Shown piece after piece: positions 1 to 6,324 of a stretch of 8,387 bases of DNA (within the stretch, counting starts at the first letter, position 1; every line of letters begins with the position of its first letter). The DNA lies in assembly GCA_900556935.1 (NCBI GenBank), contig USQL01000093.1, forward strand, positions 1 to 8,387, in the 5' to 3' direction. The notes beneath the pieces were generated by a model, which saw nothing but the letters and a program-made list of their open reading frames with translations, was not told the origin of the DNA and did not search any database. A program made the translations under genes and the position numbers. Origin of the DNA: an uncultured Eubacteriales bacterium (GTDB taxonomy: Bacteria > Bacillota > Clostridia > Oscillospirales > Oscillospiraceae).

Positions 1-53
1 TCCTGTGCGCCCTTGGTTTTCTGAATGTTATGCCATTTGGAATGTCCGGACAT
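1..53 (-). CDS. yebC: YebC/PmpR family transcriptional regulator, N-terminal fragment (cut by window edge)
   Basis: Reading leftward from an ATG at 53–51, the frame gives MSGHSKWHNIQKTKGAQ and then leaves the window. The opening (M-[SA]-G-H-S-K-W-x-N-I-Q-x-x-K-x-x-Q) is the signature N-terminus of the YebC/PmpR family, also called TACO1-like: DNA-binding regulators, some of which are now linked to translation of proline-rich stretches by the ribosome. Only 17 codons and two bases are visible of a protein that is normally about 240 residues, so nothing can be said about the rest. A purine-rich AAGGGAAG lies about 8 bases upstream of the ATG as a modest ribosome binding site, and a good promoter sits at 100–128. 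The call rests on this short but very characteristic stretch; the family is fairly certain, the exact function is not. Confidence 0.87.
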   Translation of the reverse strand, partial: MSGHSKWHNIQKTKGAQ

Positions 54-99
54 ATTGTAATCTTCCCTTTCTGGAATGTTTTCAAAAAATGTTCATGCT

Positions 100-128
100 A
101 TTATAGCGCTGTTTTCCGGAAAAATCAA
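100..128 (-). promoter_or_regulatory. SigA-type promoter for the yebC-like gene
   Basis: On the minus strand there is a -35 hexamer TTGATT (128–123), a 17-base spacer and a perfect -10 TATAAT (105–100). Transcription would start near 93, giving a leader of about 40 bases before the yebC-like ATG at 53. The spacer begins with the 12-base palindrome TTTTCCGGAAAA (112–123), which overlaps the end of the -35 box and could be an operator. The -35 box begins only 7 bases beyond the Nif3-like stop codon, and no terminator separates the two, so yebC may also receive read-through from trmK–nif3. Confidence 0.75.
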
Positions 129-135
129 CGGGTAA

Positions 136-900
136 TCAGAAGAATTTCATGCAGTCAGCGTGATTTTTGGAGATTTGCACCGCCAAATCCGGAAATTGCC
201 CCCGGATTTTTTCCGTCAGATAGGTACACACCGGGTTTTCCGTGTAAAAATGCCCGGCATCAATCAGATTCAGCCCCAGGTCCTGAGCGTCCCAGAAGCC
301 ATTGTACTTGACGTCCGAGGTCACAAAGGTGTCGCACCCGGCGGCAGCGACTTCGGCAAGAAAGTCTGCGCAGGCCCCGCCGCCTACGGCAATCCTGCGG
401 CAGGGCTTCCCGGCGCTGACATATCGGAGCCCCGGGCAGCCCAGTCCGGATTTTACGGCTTCCAGAAACTGTGCCAGGGGCTGTTCCGGGACAAGGCCCT
501 GGCGCAGCAGCTGCTCGCTGCCAAAGACTGTGGGATTCTCCAGGCCCAGCGCCCGGGCCAGACAGTCGTTGACACCCCCGGGGGCGATGTCCAGGTTGGT
601 GTGGCAGCTATAGAGGCCAATGTTGTTCTGAATCAGGATGGCCGCTGCCCTACCGACGGCGCTTTCGTCCGTCAGAGACTGAATGGGGTTGAAGAACAGC
701 GGGTGGTGGGTGATCACCAGCTCGGCCCCCATGTCCACGGCTTCCCGGCATACGTCCTCAAAGGGGTCTAGCGCCACCAGAATTTTCCGGACAGGCGCAT
801 TCCGGGAGCCCACCTGCAGGCCGCTGTTGTCCCAGTCCAGAGCCAGAGCGGCGGGGGACAGGGTGTCCAGATAGTCGAAAATTTCAGAGGAAAGGGTCAT
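136..900 (-). CDS. Nif3-like dinuclear metal center protein (YqfO/GTP cyclohydrolase 1 type 2 family)
   Basis: A 254-residue protein of the NIF3 family, which forms toroidal hexamers with a two-metal site in each subunit; the physiological reaction is unsettled despite the 'GTP cyclohydrolase 1 type 2' label. Visible metal-site motifs are THHPLFF (His65, His66), HTNLD (His100, Asp104) followed by GGVND, and DAGHFYTEN near the C-terminus (His217, Glu221). The start is taken at 900, not at an in-frame ATG at 942: the 900 ATG has GGAGG at 908–912 with a 7-base spacing, and overlaps the trmK stop as ATGA, so translation is probably coupled. The 14 extra codons of the longer form lie inside trmK and look unlike the family. 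The protein is the short form, lacking the extra central domain of about 370-residue Bacillus YqfO. The usual TxDxKYH motif reads TSDVKYN here. trmK followed by this gene is also the Bacillus order (yqfN–yqfO). Confidence 0.93.
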   Translation of the reverse strand: MTLSSEIFDYLDTLSPAALALDWDNSGLQVGSRNAPVRKILVALDPFEDVCREAVDMGAELVITHHPLFFNPIQSLTDESAVGRAAAILIQNNIGLYSCHTNLDIAPGGVNDCLARALGLENPTVFGSEQLLRQGLVPEQPLAQFLEAVKSGLGCPGLRYVSAGKPCRRIAVGGGACADFLAEVAAAGCDTFVTSDVKYNGFWDAQDLGLNLIDAGHFYTENPVCTYLTEKIRGQFPDLAVQISKNHADCMKFF

Positions 901-1559
901 AGGGATACCTCCAGCAGTTCTTGATAAGCGTCCTTTTCCCATGGGGAAAGCTCCGGCTGATTGCGCACGGAAAGAGCCAGGTGGTCCCTCACCCGGCGGA
1001 TATAATCCGGCAGCAGCGGGTCATTGGCCTGCCGCAGAGCAGGGGAGACGTAGCATTCCCCGGGGGTTAAGAAAACGCCGGGGGACCACACAGCCTCCAT
1101 TACGGTATAGAGAAAACGCCCATCCTTTAAAACCTGCTCCCGAGGGATGAACCAGCCGGTCTCGCTTAAAAATTTCCGCAGCGCGGGCGTTTTGGACTGG
1201 CACTGCAAAATGAGCTTGTACTGTTCCCCTTGCAGCCAGGGGGCGGCCTCCAGAATGGAGATCATCACGTCTGCCCCCATTCCCGCGCAGACCAAGGTAT
1301 CGAAGTCTCTGGGAACGCTTTTTACACCGTCGGAGAGAAAGTAGGCAATTTTTTCGGAGACGCCATATTTTTCGCCGTTTTTTCTGGCACTGTCCAGGGG
1401 GGCGGGACGAATGTCCGAGGCGTACACCTGGGAGGCAAGCCCTGTTTGCACAAGATGAATGGCAAGATAGCCGTGGTCGCAGCCCACATCCGCCACCCGT
1501 GCGCCGGGGGCAATATAGTCGCAAAGGCTCAGCAGCCGCTGAGAGATCGGCAGTTTCAT
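897..1559 (-). CDS. trmK: tRNA (adenine(22)-N1)-methyltransferase TrmK
   Basis: A 220-residue class I SAM-dependent methyltransferase of the TrmK (YqfN, COG2384) family, which methylates N1 of adenine 22 in the D-loop region of bacterial tRNAs. The N-terminal Rossmann fold shows motif I as ADVGCDHGYL (residues 23–32), an acidic ribose-binding turn ASDIRP (47–52), the family's CAGMGAD loop (91–97) and a LILQ strand (116–119). The C-terminal part, about 165–220, is helical, matching the coiled-coil-like domain thought to hold the tRNA. Length is normal. The ATG at 1559 has a GGGAGG ribosome binding site (1565–1570) with a 5-base spacing, and its stop TGA (899–897) overlaps the next gene's ATG. 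The leader is unusual: an intrinsic terminator ends directly at the ribosome binding site. No separate promoter was found, so transcription may come by read-through from the DUF1858 gene. Confidence 0.94.
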   Translation of the reverse strand: MKLPISQRLLSLCDYIAPGARVADVGCDHGYLAIHLVQTGLASQVYASDIRPAPLDSARKNGEKYGVSEKIAYFLSDGVKSVPRDFDTLVCAGMGADVMISILEAAPWLQGEQYKLILQCQSKTPALRKFLSETGWFIPREQVLKDGRFLYTVMEAVWSPGVFLTPGECYVSPALRQANDPLLPDYIRRVRDHLALSVRNQPELSPWEKDAYQELLEVSL

Positions 1560-1570
1560 GGTTTCCTCCC

Positions 1571-1601
1571 AAAAAAGAGGGGAGCCGATTCGGCTCCCCT
1601 C
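1571..1601 (-). terminator. Rho-independent terminator after the DUF1858 gene, in the trmK leader
   Basis: Read on the minus strand, a perfect 11-bp stem (5' arm GAGGGGAGCCG at 1601–1591, 3' arm CGGCTCCCCTC at 1587–1577) closes a 3-base loop and is followed by six T residues (1576–1571). It lies 20 bases after the DUF1858 stop codon, so it should end that transcript. The U-tract is followed immediately by the trmK ribosome binding site GGGAGG (1570–1565). The 3' arm contains CUCCC, which could pair instead with GGGAG of that site, so the element could act as an attenuator as well as a plain terminator. Confidence 0.87.
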
Positions 1602-1621
1602 GGCGATTCGTAGGTTTCGGA

Positions 1622-1852
1622 TCAGTTCTGGCCTACATTGTTGGCTTCGTAGGCTTCCAGGAACTGGTTCAGCTGGGCCAGGAAGGGCTCGCAGTCCACG
1701 CCGTGGACCATGCAGGCCTCTTCAACGGTCTCGCCCCGGGAAGAGGGGCAGCCCAGGCAGTGCATGCCGATGGCGAAGAACAGGGGAGCGGCCTGAGGGG
1801 CTACGTCCAGAATATCGCCGATGATGGTTTCTTTTTCAATTTTAACAGCCAT
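1622..1852 (-). CDS. DUF1858 domain protein (hybrid-cluster-protein-associated redox disulfide family)
   Basis: A 76-residue cytosolic protein covering one complete DUF1858 domain. It starts with a short basic strand, then IIGDILDVAPQAAPLF (residues 10–25), then the hallmark IGMHCLGCPSSRGETVEEA, in which Cys32 and Cys35 form the CxxC pair, followed by a helical tail containing an AxxHGxD-like turn (HGVD, 50–53). The family occurs widely in anaerobes, alone or fused to other domains, and is called redox-disulfide because of the CxxC; its biochemical role is not established, so electron transfer or metal/sulfur handling is only inference. The ATG at 1852 has an excellent AGGAGG with an 8-base spacing. 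It has its own promoter (1885–1913) and its own terminator (1571–1601), so it can be made as a single-gene transcript. A third cysteine (Cys54) is in the tail and Cys47 in the helix. Confidence 0.93.
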   Translation of the reverse strand: MAVKIEKETIIGDILDVAPQAAPLFFAIGMHCLGCPSSRGETVEEACMVHGVDCEPFLAQLNQFLEAYEANNVGQN

Positions 1853-1884
1853 GATAATGACCTCCTGTAATCTGTGTGTACCCT

Positions 1885-1913
1885 ATTATAACCGCCTGTA
1901 CGACAAATTACAA
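1885..1913 (-). promoter_or_regulatory. SigA-type promoter for the DUF1858 gene
   Basis: On the minus strand, -35 TTGTAA (1913–1908), a 17-base spacer and a perfect -10 TATAAT (1890–1885). The start site would be near 1878, giving a leader of about 25 bases that includes the AGGAGG ribosome binding site. It faces away from the topoisomerase promoter at 1990–2018 in a shared intergenic region of 206 bases. Unlike the other three promoters in the window, its spacer has no TTCC/GGAAAA element. Confidence 0.75.
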
Positions 1914-1936
1914 GAGTTTTTTTATGGGGGCTCATT

Positions 1937-1974
1937 CCGGGGGAAAAGAAACAAAATCCGGGGAAAGCCGGGGG
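1937..1974 (+). repeat. Short G-rich direct repeats upstream of the topoisomerase promoter
   Basis: CCGGGGGAAAAG (1937–1948) recurs as CCGGGGAAAG (1958–1967), and CCGGGGG follows at once (1968–1974). The first two copies start 21 bases apart, about two helical turns. They lie just upstream of the -35 box at 1990 and resemble the GGGAAAA element inside that promoter's spacer. This placement would suit a DNA-binding protein, but the repeats are short and base-composition bias could produce them. The rest of the 1853–2058 intergenic region holds the two divergent promoters and nothing else I can identify. Confidence 0.35.
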
Positions 1975-1989
1975 CAAAATTGGAAAAGG

Positions 1990-2018
1990 TTGACTTTCCC
2001 TGGGAAAACGGGTATAAT
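1990..2018 (+). promoter_or_regulatory. SigA-type promoter for the topoisomerase operon
   Basis: -35 TTGACT (1990–1995), a 17-base spacer and a perfect -10 TATAAT (2013–2018) on the plus strand. The start site would fall near 2025, leaving a leader of about 34 bases. The spacer carries the inverted repeat TTTCCC-T-GGGAAA (1995–2007), overlapping the last base of the -35 box, a candidate operator. A second TATAAT at 2027–2032 has no matching -35 box and is probably chance. Confidence 0.85.
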
Positions 2019-2058
2019 ACAAAAGATATAATAGGATAAGTATGGCAGGTAATTGATT

Positions 2059-4041
2059 ATGGCTAAAAAACAACAAGAATTCTACGGAAATTCCAGTATC
2101 TCCATGCTGAAGGGCGAGGACCGGGTCCGGAAGCGCCCCGCGGTTATTTTCGGATCCGATGACCTGGAAGGCTGCAAGCACGCGGTTTTTGAAATTCTCT
2201 CCAACGCCATCGACGAGGCCAGAGAGGGCTACGGCGATACCATCATCGTCACCCGCTATCAGGATTTGAGCGTGGAGGTAGAGGACTTCGGCCGGGGCTG
2301 CCCGGTGGATTATAATGAGAAGGAAAAGCGCTATAACTGGGAGCTGGTGTTTTGCGAAATGTACGCCGGCGGTAAATACGGCGAGAACGGCGAAAACTAC
2401 GAGTATTCCCTGGGCCTGAATGGCCTAGGCTCCTGCGCCACCCAGTATGCCTCCGAATTTTTCGATGCCACCATCCGCAGAGACGGCTATCGGTACGACC
2501 TGCATTTTGAGAAGGGCCGGAACATCGGCGGGCTGAAAAAGGAGCCCACGGACCGGAAAAAAACCGGCTCCACCTTCCATTGGCGGCCGGACAAGGAGGT
2601 TTTTACGGAGATTGACATCCCTGTAGAATACTTCCGGGATGTTCTGCGCCGCCAGGCGGTGGTCAACAAGGGCATCACCTTCCGGTTCCGCAACCAGGTG
2701 GGCGGCAAATTTGAAACGGAGGAGTTCTGCTATACCGACGGCATCCGGCAGTACGTCGAGGAGCTGGTGGGGGACAATGCCTTTACCATGCCTATCTACT
2801 GGGAGACAGAGCGCCGGGGCAGGGACGCGGAAAACCGTCCGGAGATGAAGCTGAAAATTACGGCTTCCTTCTGCTTCAGCAAGCAGGTAGCGCATATTGA
2901 GTTCTATCACAATTCCTCCTGGCTGGAATACGGCGGCAGCCCGGACAAGGCGGTCCGCAGCGGCTTTACCGCGGCCTTTGATAAATACCTGAAGGACAAC
3001 AACAAATATACCAAAAGCGAAAGTAAAATCATCTTCCAGGACATCCAGGACAGTCTGGTCCTGGTGACCAACTGCTTTTCCACCATCGGCTGCTTTGAGA
3101 ACCAGACTAAGAAATCCGTGAACTCCAAGTTTACCCAGGAGGCCATGACTGCCTTCTTCAAAGAGCAGCTGCAGGTATGGTTTATTGAGAACAAGCAGGA
3201 GGCCGATCGGGCGGCGGACCAGATCCTTGTGAACAAACGGGCCCGGGAATCCGCGGAAAAAACCAAATCCAACGTAAAAAAGAAGCTTTCCGGCAATGTG
3301 GATATTTCCAACCGGGTCCAGAAGTTTGTGGACTGCCGCAGCCGGGATGCCTCCGTCCGGGAGCTTTACATCGTGGAGGGCGATTCCGCCTTGGGCTCCG
3401 TCAAAATGGGCCGGGACGCGGAATTCCAGGGCATTATGCCCGTTCGCGGCAAAATCCTCAACTGCCTGAAGGCGGATTACACCAAGATTTTTGCCTCGCC
3501 CATTATTACGGACCTCATCAAGGTCCTGGGCTGCGGTGTCGAGGTCCAGGGGAAGCGGGCCAAGGAGCTGTCGAGTTTCGATATCTCCTCCCTTCGGTGG
3601 AACAAGGTGGTCATCTGCACCGATGCGGATGTGGACGGCTTCCAGATTCGCACCCTGATTCTCACCATGCTCTACAGGCTCTGCCCCACGCTGATTCGGG
3701 ATGGCTATGTCTATATCGCGGAGTCCCCCCTGTTTGAAATCACCTGCAAGGACAAAACCTGGTTTGCCTATAACGAGCAGGAGAAGGTGAAGATTCTCAA
3801 AGACCTGGAGGGGAAGAAGGTTACCATCCAGCGCTCCAAGGGCCTTGGTGAAAACGACCCCGCCATGATGTGGATGACCACCATGAACCCGGAAACCCGG
3901 AGGCTTATCAAGGTCATGCCGGAGGACGCGGAGCGGACGGCCCACTATTTCAATGTTCTGCTGGGAGACGGCCTGGCGGAGCGGAAGAATTTTATTGCGG
4001 AAAACGGTTCCAGATATCTGGAGCTGGCGGATATTTCCTGA
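2059..4041 (+). CDS. parE: Type II topoisomerase ATPase/Toprim subunit, ParE/GyrB family (divergent)
   Basis: A 660-residue ATPase subunit that would join the product of the next gene in an A2B2 enzyme passing one DNA duplex through another, using ATP, in the nucleoid. The GHKL ATPase comes first: EILSNAIDEA (Glu45 base, Asn49 Mg ligand), DFGRG (76–80), ATP lid LGLNGLG (118–124) and the QTK loop QTKK (349–352). The transducer follows, then the Toprim domain with EGDSALGS (Glu440), DADVDG (522–527) and KGLGE (594–598). Length is typical of Gram-positive ParE. Deviations from common GyrB/ParE: PAVIFG for PGMYIG, LGLNGLG for GGLHGVG, Gln529 for the His after DADVDGx, and Asn599 for the Met of KGLGEM. 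GLNG lids are known in Bacteroidetes-type ParE. The ATG at 2059 is preferred over TTG at 2053 because GCAGGT (2045–2050) then has an 8-base spacing. First gene of the operon. The subunit family is certain; topo IV rather than gyrase is inferred. Confidence 0.88.
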   Translation: MAKKQQEFYGNSSISMLKGEDRVRKRPAVIFGSDDLEGCKHAVFEILSNAIDEAREGYGDTIIVTRYQDLSVEVEDFGRGCPVDYNEKEKRYNWELVFCEMYAGGKYGENGENYEYSLGLNGLGSCATQYASEFFDATIRRDGYRYDLHFEKGRNIGGLKKEPTDRKKTGSTFHWRPDKEVFTEIDIPVEYFRDVLRRQAVVNKGITFRFRNQVGGKFETEEFCYTDGIRQYVEELVGDNAFTMPIYWETERRGRDAENRPEMKLKITASFCFSKQVAHIEFYHNSSWLEYGGSPDKAVRSGFTAAFDKYLKDNNKYTKSESKIIFQDIQDSLVLVTNCFSTIGCFENQTKKSVNSKFTQEAMTAFFKEQLQVWFIENKQEADRAADQILVNKRARESAEKTKSNVKKKLSGNVDISNRVQKFVDCRSRDASVRELYIVEGDSALGSVKMGRDAEFQGIMPVRGKILNCLKADYTKIFASPIITDLIKVLGCGVEVQGKRAKELSSFDISSLRWNKVVICTDADVDGFQIRTLILTMLYRLCPTLIRDGYVYIAESPLFEITCKDKTWFAYNEQEKVKILKDLEGKKVTIQRSKGLGENDPAMMWMTTMNPETRRLIKVMPEDAERTAHYFNVLLGDGLAERKNFIAENGSRYLELADIS

Positions 4042-4053
4042 TAGGAGTCCAAT

Positions 4054-6297
4054 ATGGCAAAGAAGAAACCTGAAAAAGAAGAAAAGAAAGTAAATCTGGA
4101 CGGTGTGGTGGGCCTGGTGGGCTCTACCACGGAGCAGGCGGTTTCCGAGACGCTGGAAGTCAACTACATGCCCTACGCCATGTCGGTCATTGTCTCCCGG
4201 GCCATTCCGGAGATTGACGGCTTCAAACCCTCTCACAGAAAGCTTTTGTACACCATGTATAAGATGGGCCTGCTTAGCGGCGGGCGGACCAAATCGGCCA
4301 ACATCGTCGGCCAGACCATGCGCTTAAACCCCCATGGCGACGCGGCTATTTACGAGACCATGGTCCGTCTGGCCCGGGGCAACGAGACGCTTTTGCACCC
4401 CTTTGTGGATTCCAAGGGCAACTTCGGCAAGGTCTACTCCCGGGATATGGCCTATGCCGCCTCCCGATACACCGAGGCGAAGCTGGACCCCATCTGTGCC
4501 GAGCTGTTCCGGGACATCGATTCCGACACCGTGGACATGGTGGATAACTACGATGCCACCATGAAGGAGCCCAGCCTGCTTCCCACAACCTTCCCCAATG
4601 TGCTGGTTTCGGCCAACCAGGGCATTGCCGTCGGCATGGCCAGCAATATTTGCTCGTTTAACCTGAAAGAGGTCTGCGATACCACCATCGCCCTGATGAA
4701 GAACCCGGACCACGACATTCTGGAAACCCTGCCCGGCCCGGATTTCTCCACCGGCGCGCAGCTTCTGTATGACGAAAATACCACCCGGGAAATCTATTCC
4801 ACCGGCCGGGGAAGCTTCCGCCTGCGCGCCAAGTGGCGCTATGTCAAGGAAAACAACCTGATTGAAATCACCGAGATTCCCTACAGCACCGCTACGGAGG
4901 TCATTATGGACAAGGTGGCGGAGCTGATCAAGGCTGGAAAAATCCGGGAAATCTCCGATATGCGGGATGAGACGGACCTGGGCGGCCTGAAGCTGACCAT
5001 CGATTTGAAGCGCGGTGTGGACCCGGAAAAGCTGATGCAGAAGCTCTTCCGCATGACCCCCCTGCAGGACAGCTTTGCCTGCAACTTCAATATCCTCATT
5101 GCGGGAATGCCCCGGGTGATGGGCATCGGGGAAATCCTCAGCGAGTGGACCGCCTGGCGGATGGACTGCGTCAAGCGTCGGCTCTACTTCCAGATTCAGA
5201 AAAAGCAGGAGCGTCTGCACCTGCTCAAAGGCCTGGAGCGGATCTTACTGGATATCGACAAGGCCATTTCCATCATCCGGGAGACGGAGCTGGAAAACGA
5301 GGTCGTGCCCAATCTGATGATTGGCTTCGGCATCGACGAAATCCAGGCCAATTACGTGGCGGAAATCAAGCTGCGCAATATCAATAAGGAATACATTCTC
5401 CGGCAGACCAAGGCGACAAGCCAGTTGGAGCAGGAGATTCAGGAGCTGCAGGATACTCTCAACAGCCAGCGGAAGCTGAAAAACGTGATTATCAAGGAGC
5501 TGCAGCAGGTATCCGAAAAGTACGGCCAGCCCCGGAAGACGGAAATCCTCTACAATGTGGAGGAAGCCGAGCCGGAGAAGGAGGAGGACACGGTGCCGGA
5601 TTATCCCGTGACCGTATTCGTCTCCAGGAAGGGGTATCTGAAAAAGATCACTGCCCAGTCTCTGCGCATGAGCGGAGAGCAGAAGTTCAAGGAGGGTGAC
5701 AGCCTGGCCTATTCCCAGGAGAGTACCAACCGGGCAGAACTGCTGGTATTTACCGACAAATTCCAGTGCTACAAAACAAGACTCAGCGACTTTGAGGACG
5801 GAAAGGCATCGCTTTTGGGCGATTATCTGCCCCAGAAACTGGGAATGGATGCGGGGGAGAACATCCTGCAGGTGATTTTCCCGGGAGACGGCAAGGGCTT
5901 TATGCTGTTCTTCTTCGAAAACGGCAAGGCCGCCAAGGTGCCCCTTTCCGCCTACGAGACGAAGACCAACCGGAAAAAGCTGACAGGCGCTTTCTCGGAC
6001 AAGTGCCCGGTGGTGAAAATTCTCTCTCTGCCCGGGGACGAGCAGATTGCCCTGTATTCCTCCGATGGCCGGGCCATGATTTTCTCCACGGCGGATTTGC
6101 TTCCGAAGACCACCCGCAATACCATCGGTGTGGCGGTGATGAGCCTGAAGAAAAAAGCGGTGCTGCAAAATGCACTGCGCTTGGAGGATAGCGGCATAGA
6201 AAATCAGTCCCGCTACCGCATGAAGACCATTCCGGCGGCCGGCGCTATTCTGCGCCCGGAGGACAGTCAGGAAAAACAGGCGGCTTTTGAGATTTAA
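4054..6297 (+). CDS. parC: Type II topoisomerase DNA-cleavage subunit, ParC/GyrA family (divergent)
   Basis: A 747-residue breakage–reunion subunit, partner of the upstream ParE-like protein. The winged-helix domain shows KSANIVGQTM (80–89), NPHGDAAIYE (92–101) and AASRYTEAKL, where Arg138-Tyr139 are the catalytic pair that attacks DNA. Then come the tower region, LFRMTPLQDSFACNFNIL in the 340s–350s, a long coiled-coil stretch (about 370–500) with the dimer gate, and a beta-rich C-terminal domain (about 520–725). That domain lacks a recognisable GyrA box (QRRGGKG), which argues for decatenation (topo IV) over negative supercoiling. The quinolone-contact serine is Ala97 and the acidic contact is Glu101. 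A lysine/glutamate-rich 17-residue head precedes the domain. The ATG follows the parE-like stop by 12 bases, with AGGAG (4043–4047) 6 bases upstream, so the two are co-transcribed and likely made in balance. The assignment as topo IV is inference; the catalytic family is certain. Confidence 0.9.
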   Translation: MAKKKPEKEEKKVNLDGVVGLVGSTTEQAVSETLEVNYMPYAMSVIVSRAIPEIDGFKPSHRKLLYTMYKMGLLSGGRTKSANIVGQTMRLNPHGDAAIYETMVRLARGNETLLHPFVDSKGNFGKVYSRDMAYAASRYTEAKLDPICAELFRDIDSDTVDMVDNYDATMKEPSLLPTTFPNVLVSANQGIAVGMASNICSFNLKEVCDTTIALMKNPDHDILETLPGPDFSTGAQLLYDENTTREIYSTGRGSFRLRAKWRYVKENNLIEITEIPYSTATEVIMDKVAELIKAGKIREISDMRDETDLGGLKLTIDLKRGVDPEKLMQKLFRMTPLQDSFACNFNILIAGMPRVMGIGEILSEWTAWRMDCVKRRLYFQIQKKQERLHLLKGLERILLDIDKAISIIRETELENEVVPNLMIGFGIDEIQANYVAEIKLRNINKEYILRQTKATSQLEQEIQELQDTLNSQRKLKNVIIKELQQVSEKYGQPRKTEILYNVEEAEPEKEEDTVPDYPVTVFVSRKGYLKKITAQSLRMSGEQKFKEGDSLAYSQESTNRAELLVFTDKFQCYKTRLSDFEDGKASLLGDYLPQKLGMDAGENILQVIFPGDGKGFMLFFFENGKAAKVPLSAYETKTNRKKLTGAFSDKCPVVKILSLPGDEQIALYSSDGRAMIFSTADLLPKTTRNTIGVAVMSLKKKAVLQNALRLEDSGIENQSRYRMKTIPAAGAILRPEDSQEKQAAFEI

Positions 6298-6324
6298 AAG
6301 CGTTTTACGCAATGAGGAGGGCCT

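Noticed and set aside
42..53. Perfect 12-base palindrome ATGTCCGGACAT
   Set aside because: It is the first four codons (M-S-G-H) of the yebC-like gene read leftward; the symmetry is probably a by-product of the coding sequence.
160..771. Plus-strand open frame of about 200 codons opposite the Nif3-like gene
   Set aside because: It is a shadow of the conserved Nif3-like gene, with no ribosome binding site and no recognisable motif.
901..942. Longer start for the Nif3-like protein at ATG 942
   Set aside because: The extra 14 residues lie inside trmK, do not look like the family's N-terminus, and the ATG at 900 has a much better ribosome binding site and an ATGA overlap.
1926..1974. Possible G-quadruplex from four G-runs
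   Set aside because: The loops are 8, 16 and 6 bases, the middle one too long for a stable intramolecular quadruplex by usual criteria.
2053..2058. TTG start two codons before the parE-like ATG
   Set aside because: The weak GCAGGT ribosome binding site would be only 2 bases away, versus 8 bases for the ATG at 2059.
2425..4236. Long open frame on the minus strand opposite the topoisomerase genes (about 600 codons)
   Set aside because: It is antisense to an unmistakable ParE/ParC coding region. Codon bias leaves stops rare in that frame, and the translation is low-complexity and not recognisable. The same holds for the long minus-strand frame at 5245–6312.
2059..6297. Reading the pair as the housekeeping gyrB–gyrA genes
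   Set aside because: No recF, dnaN or dnaA neighbours, no recognised GyrA box, and divergent lid and Toprim motifs point to a topo IV-type enzyme.
6298..6324. Possible terminator after the parC-like gene
   Set aside because: Only a 4-bp GCGT/ACGC stem without a T-run is present, too weak to end transcription.
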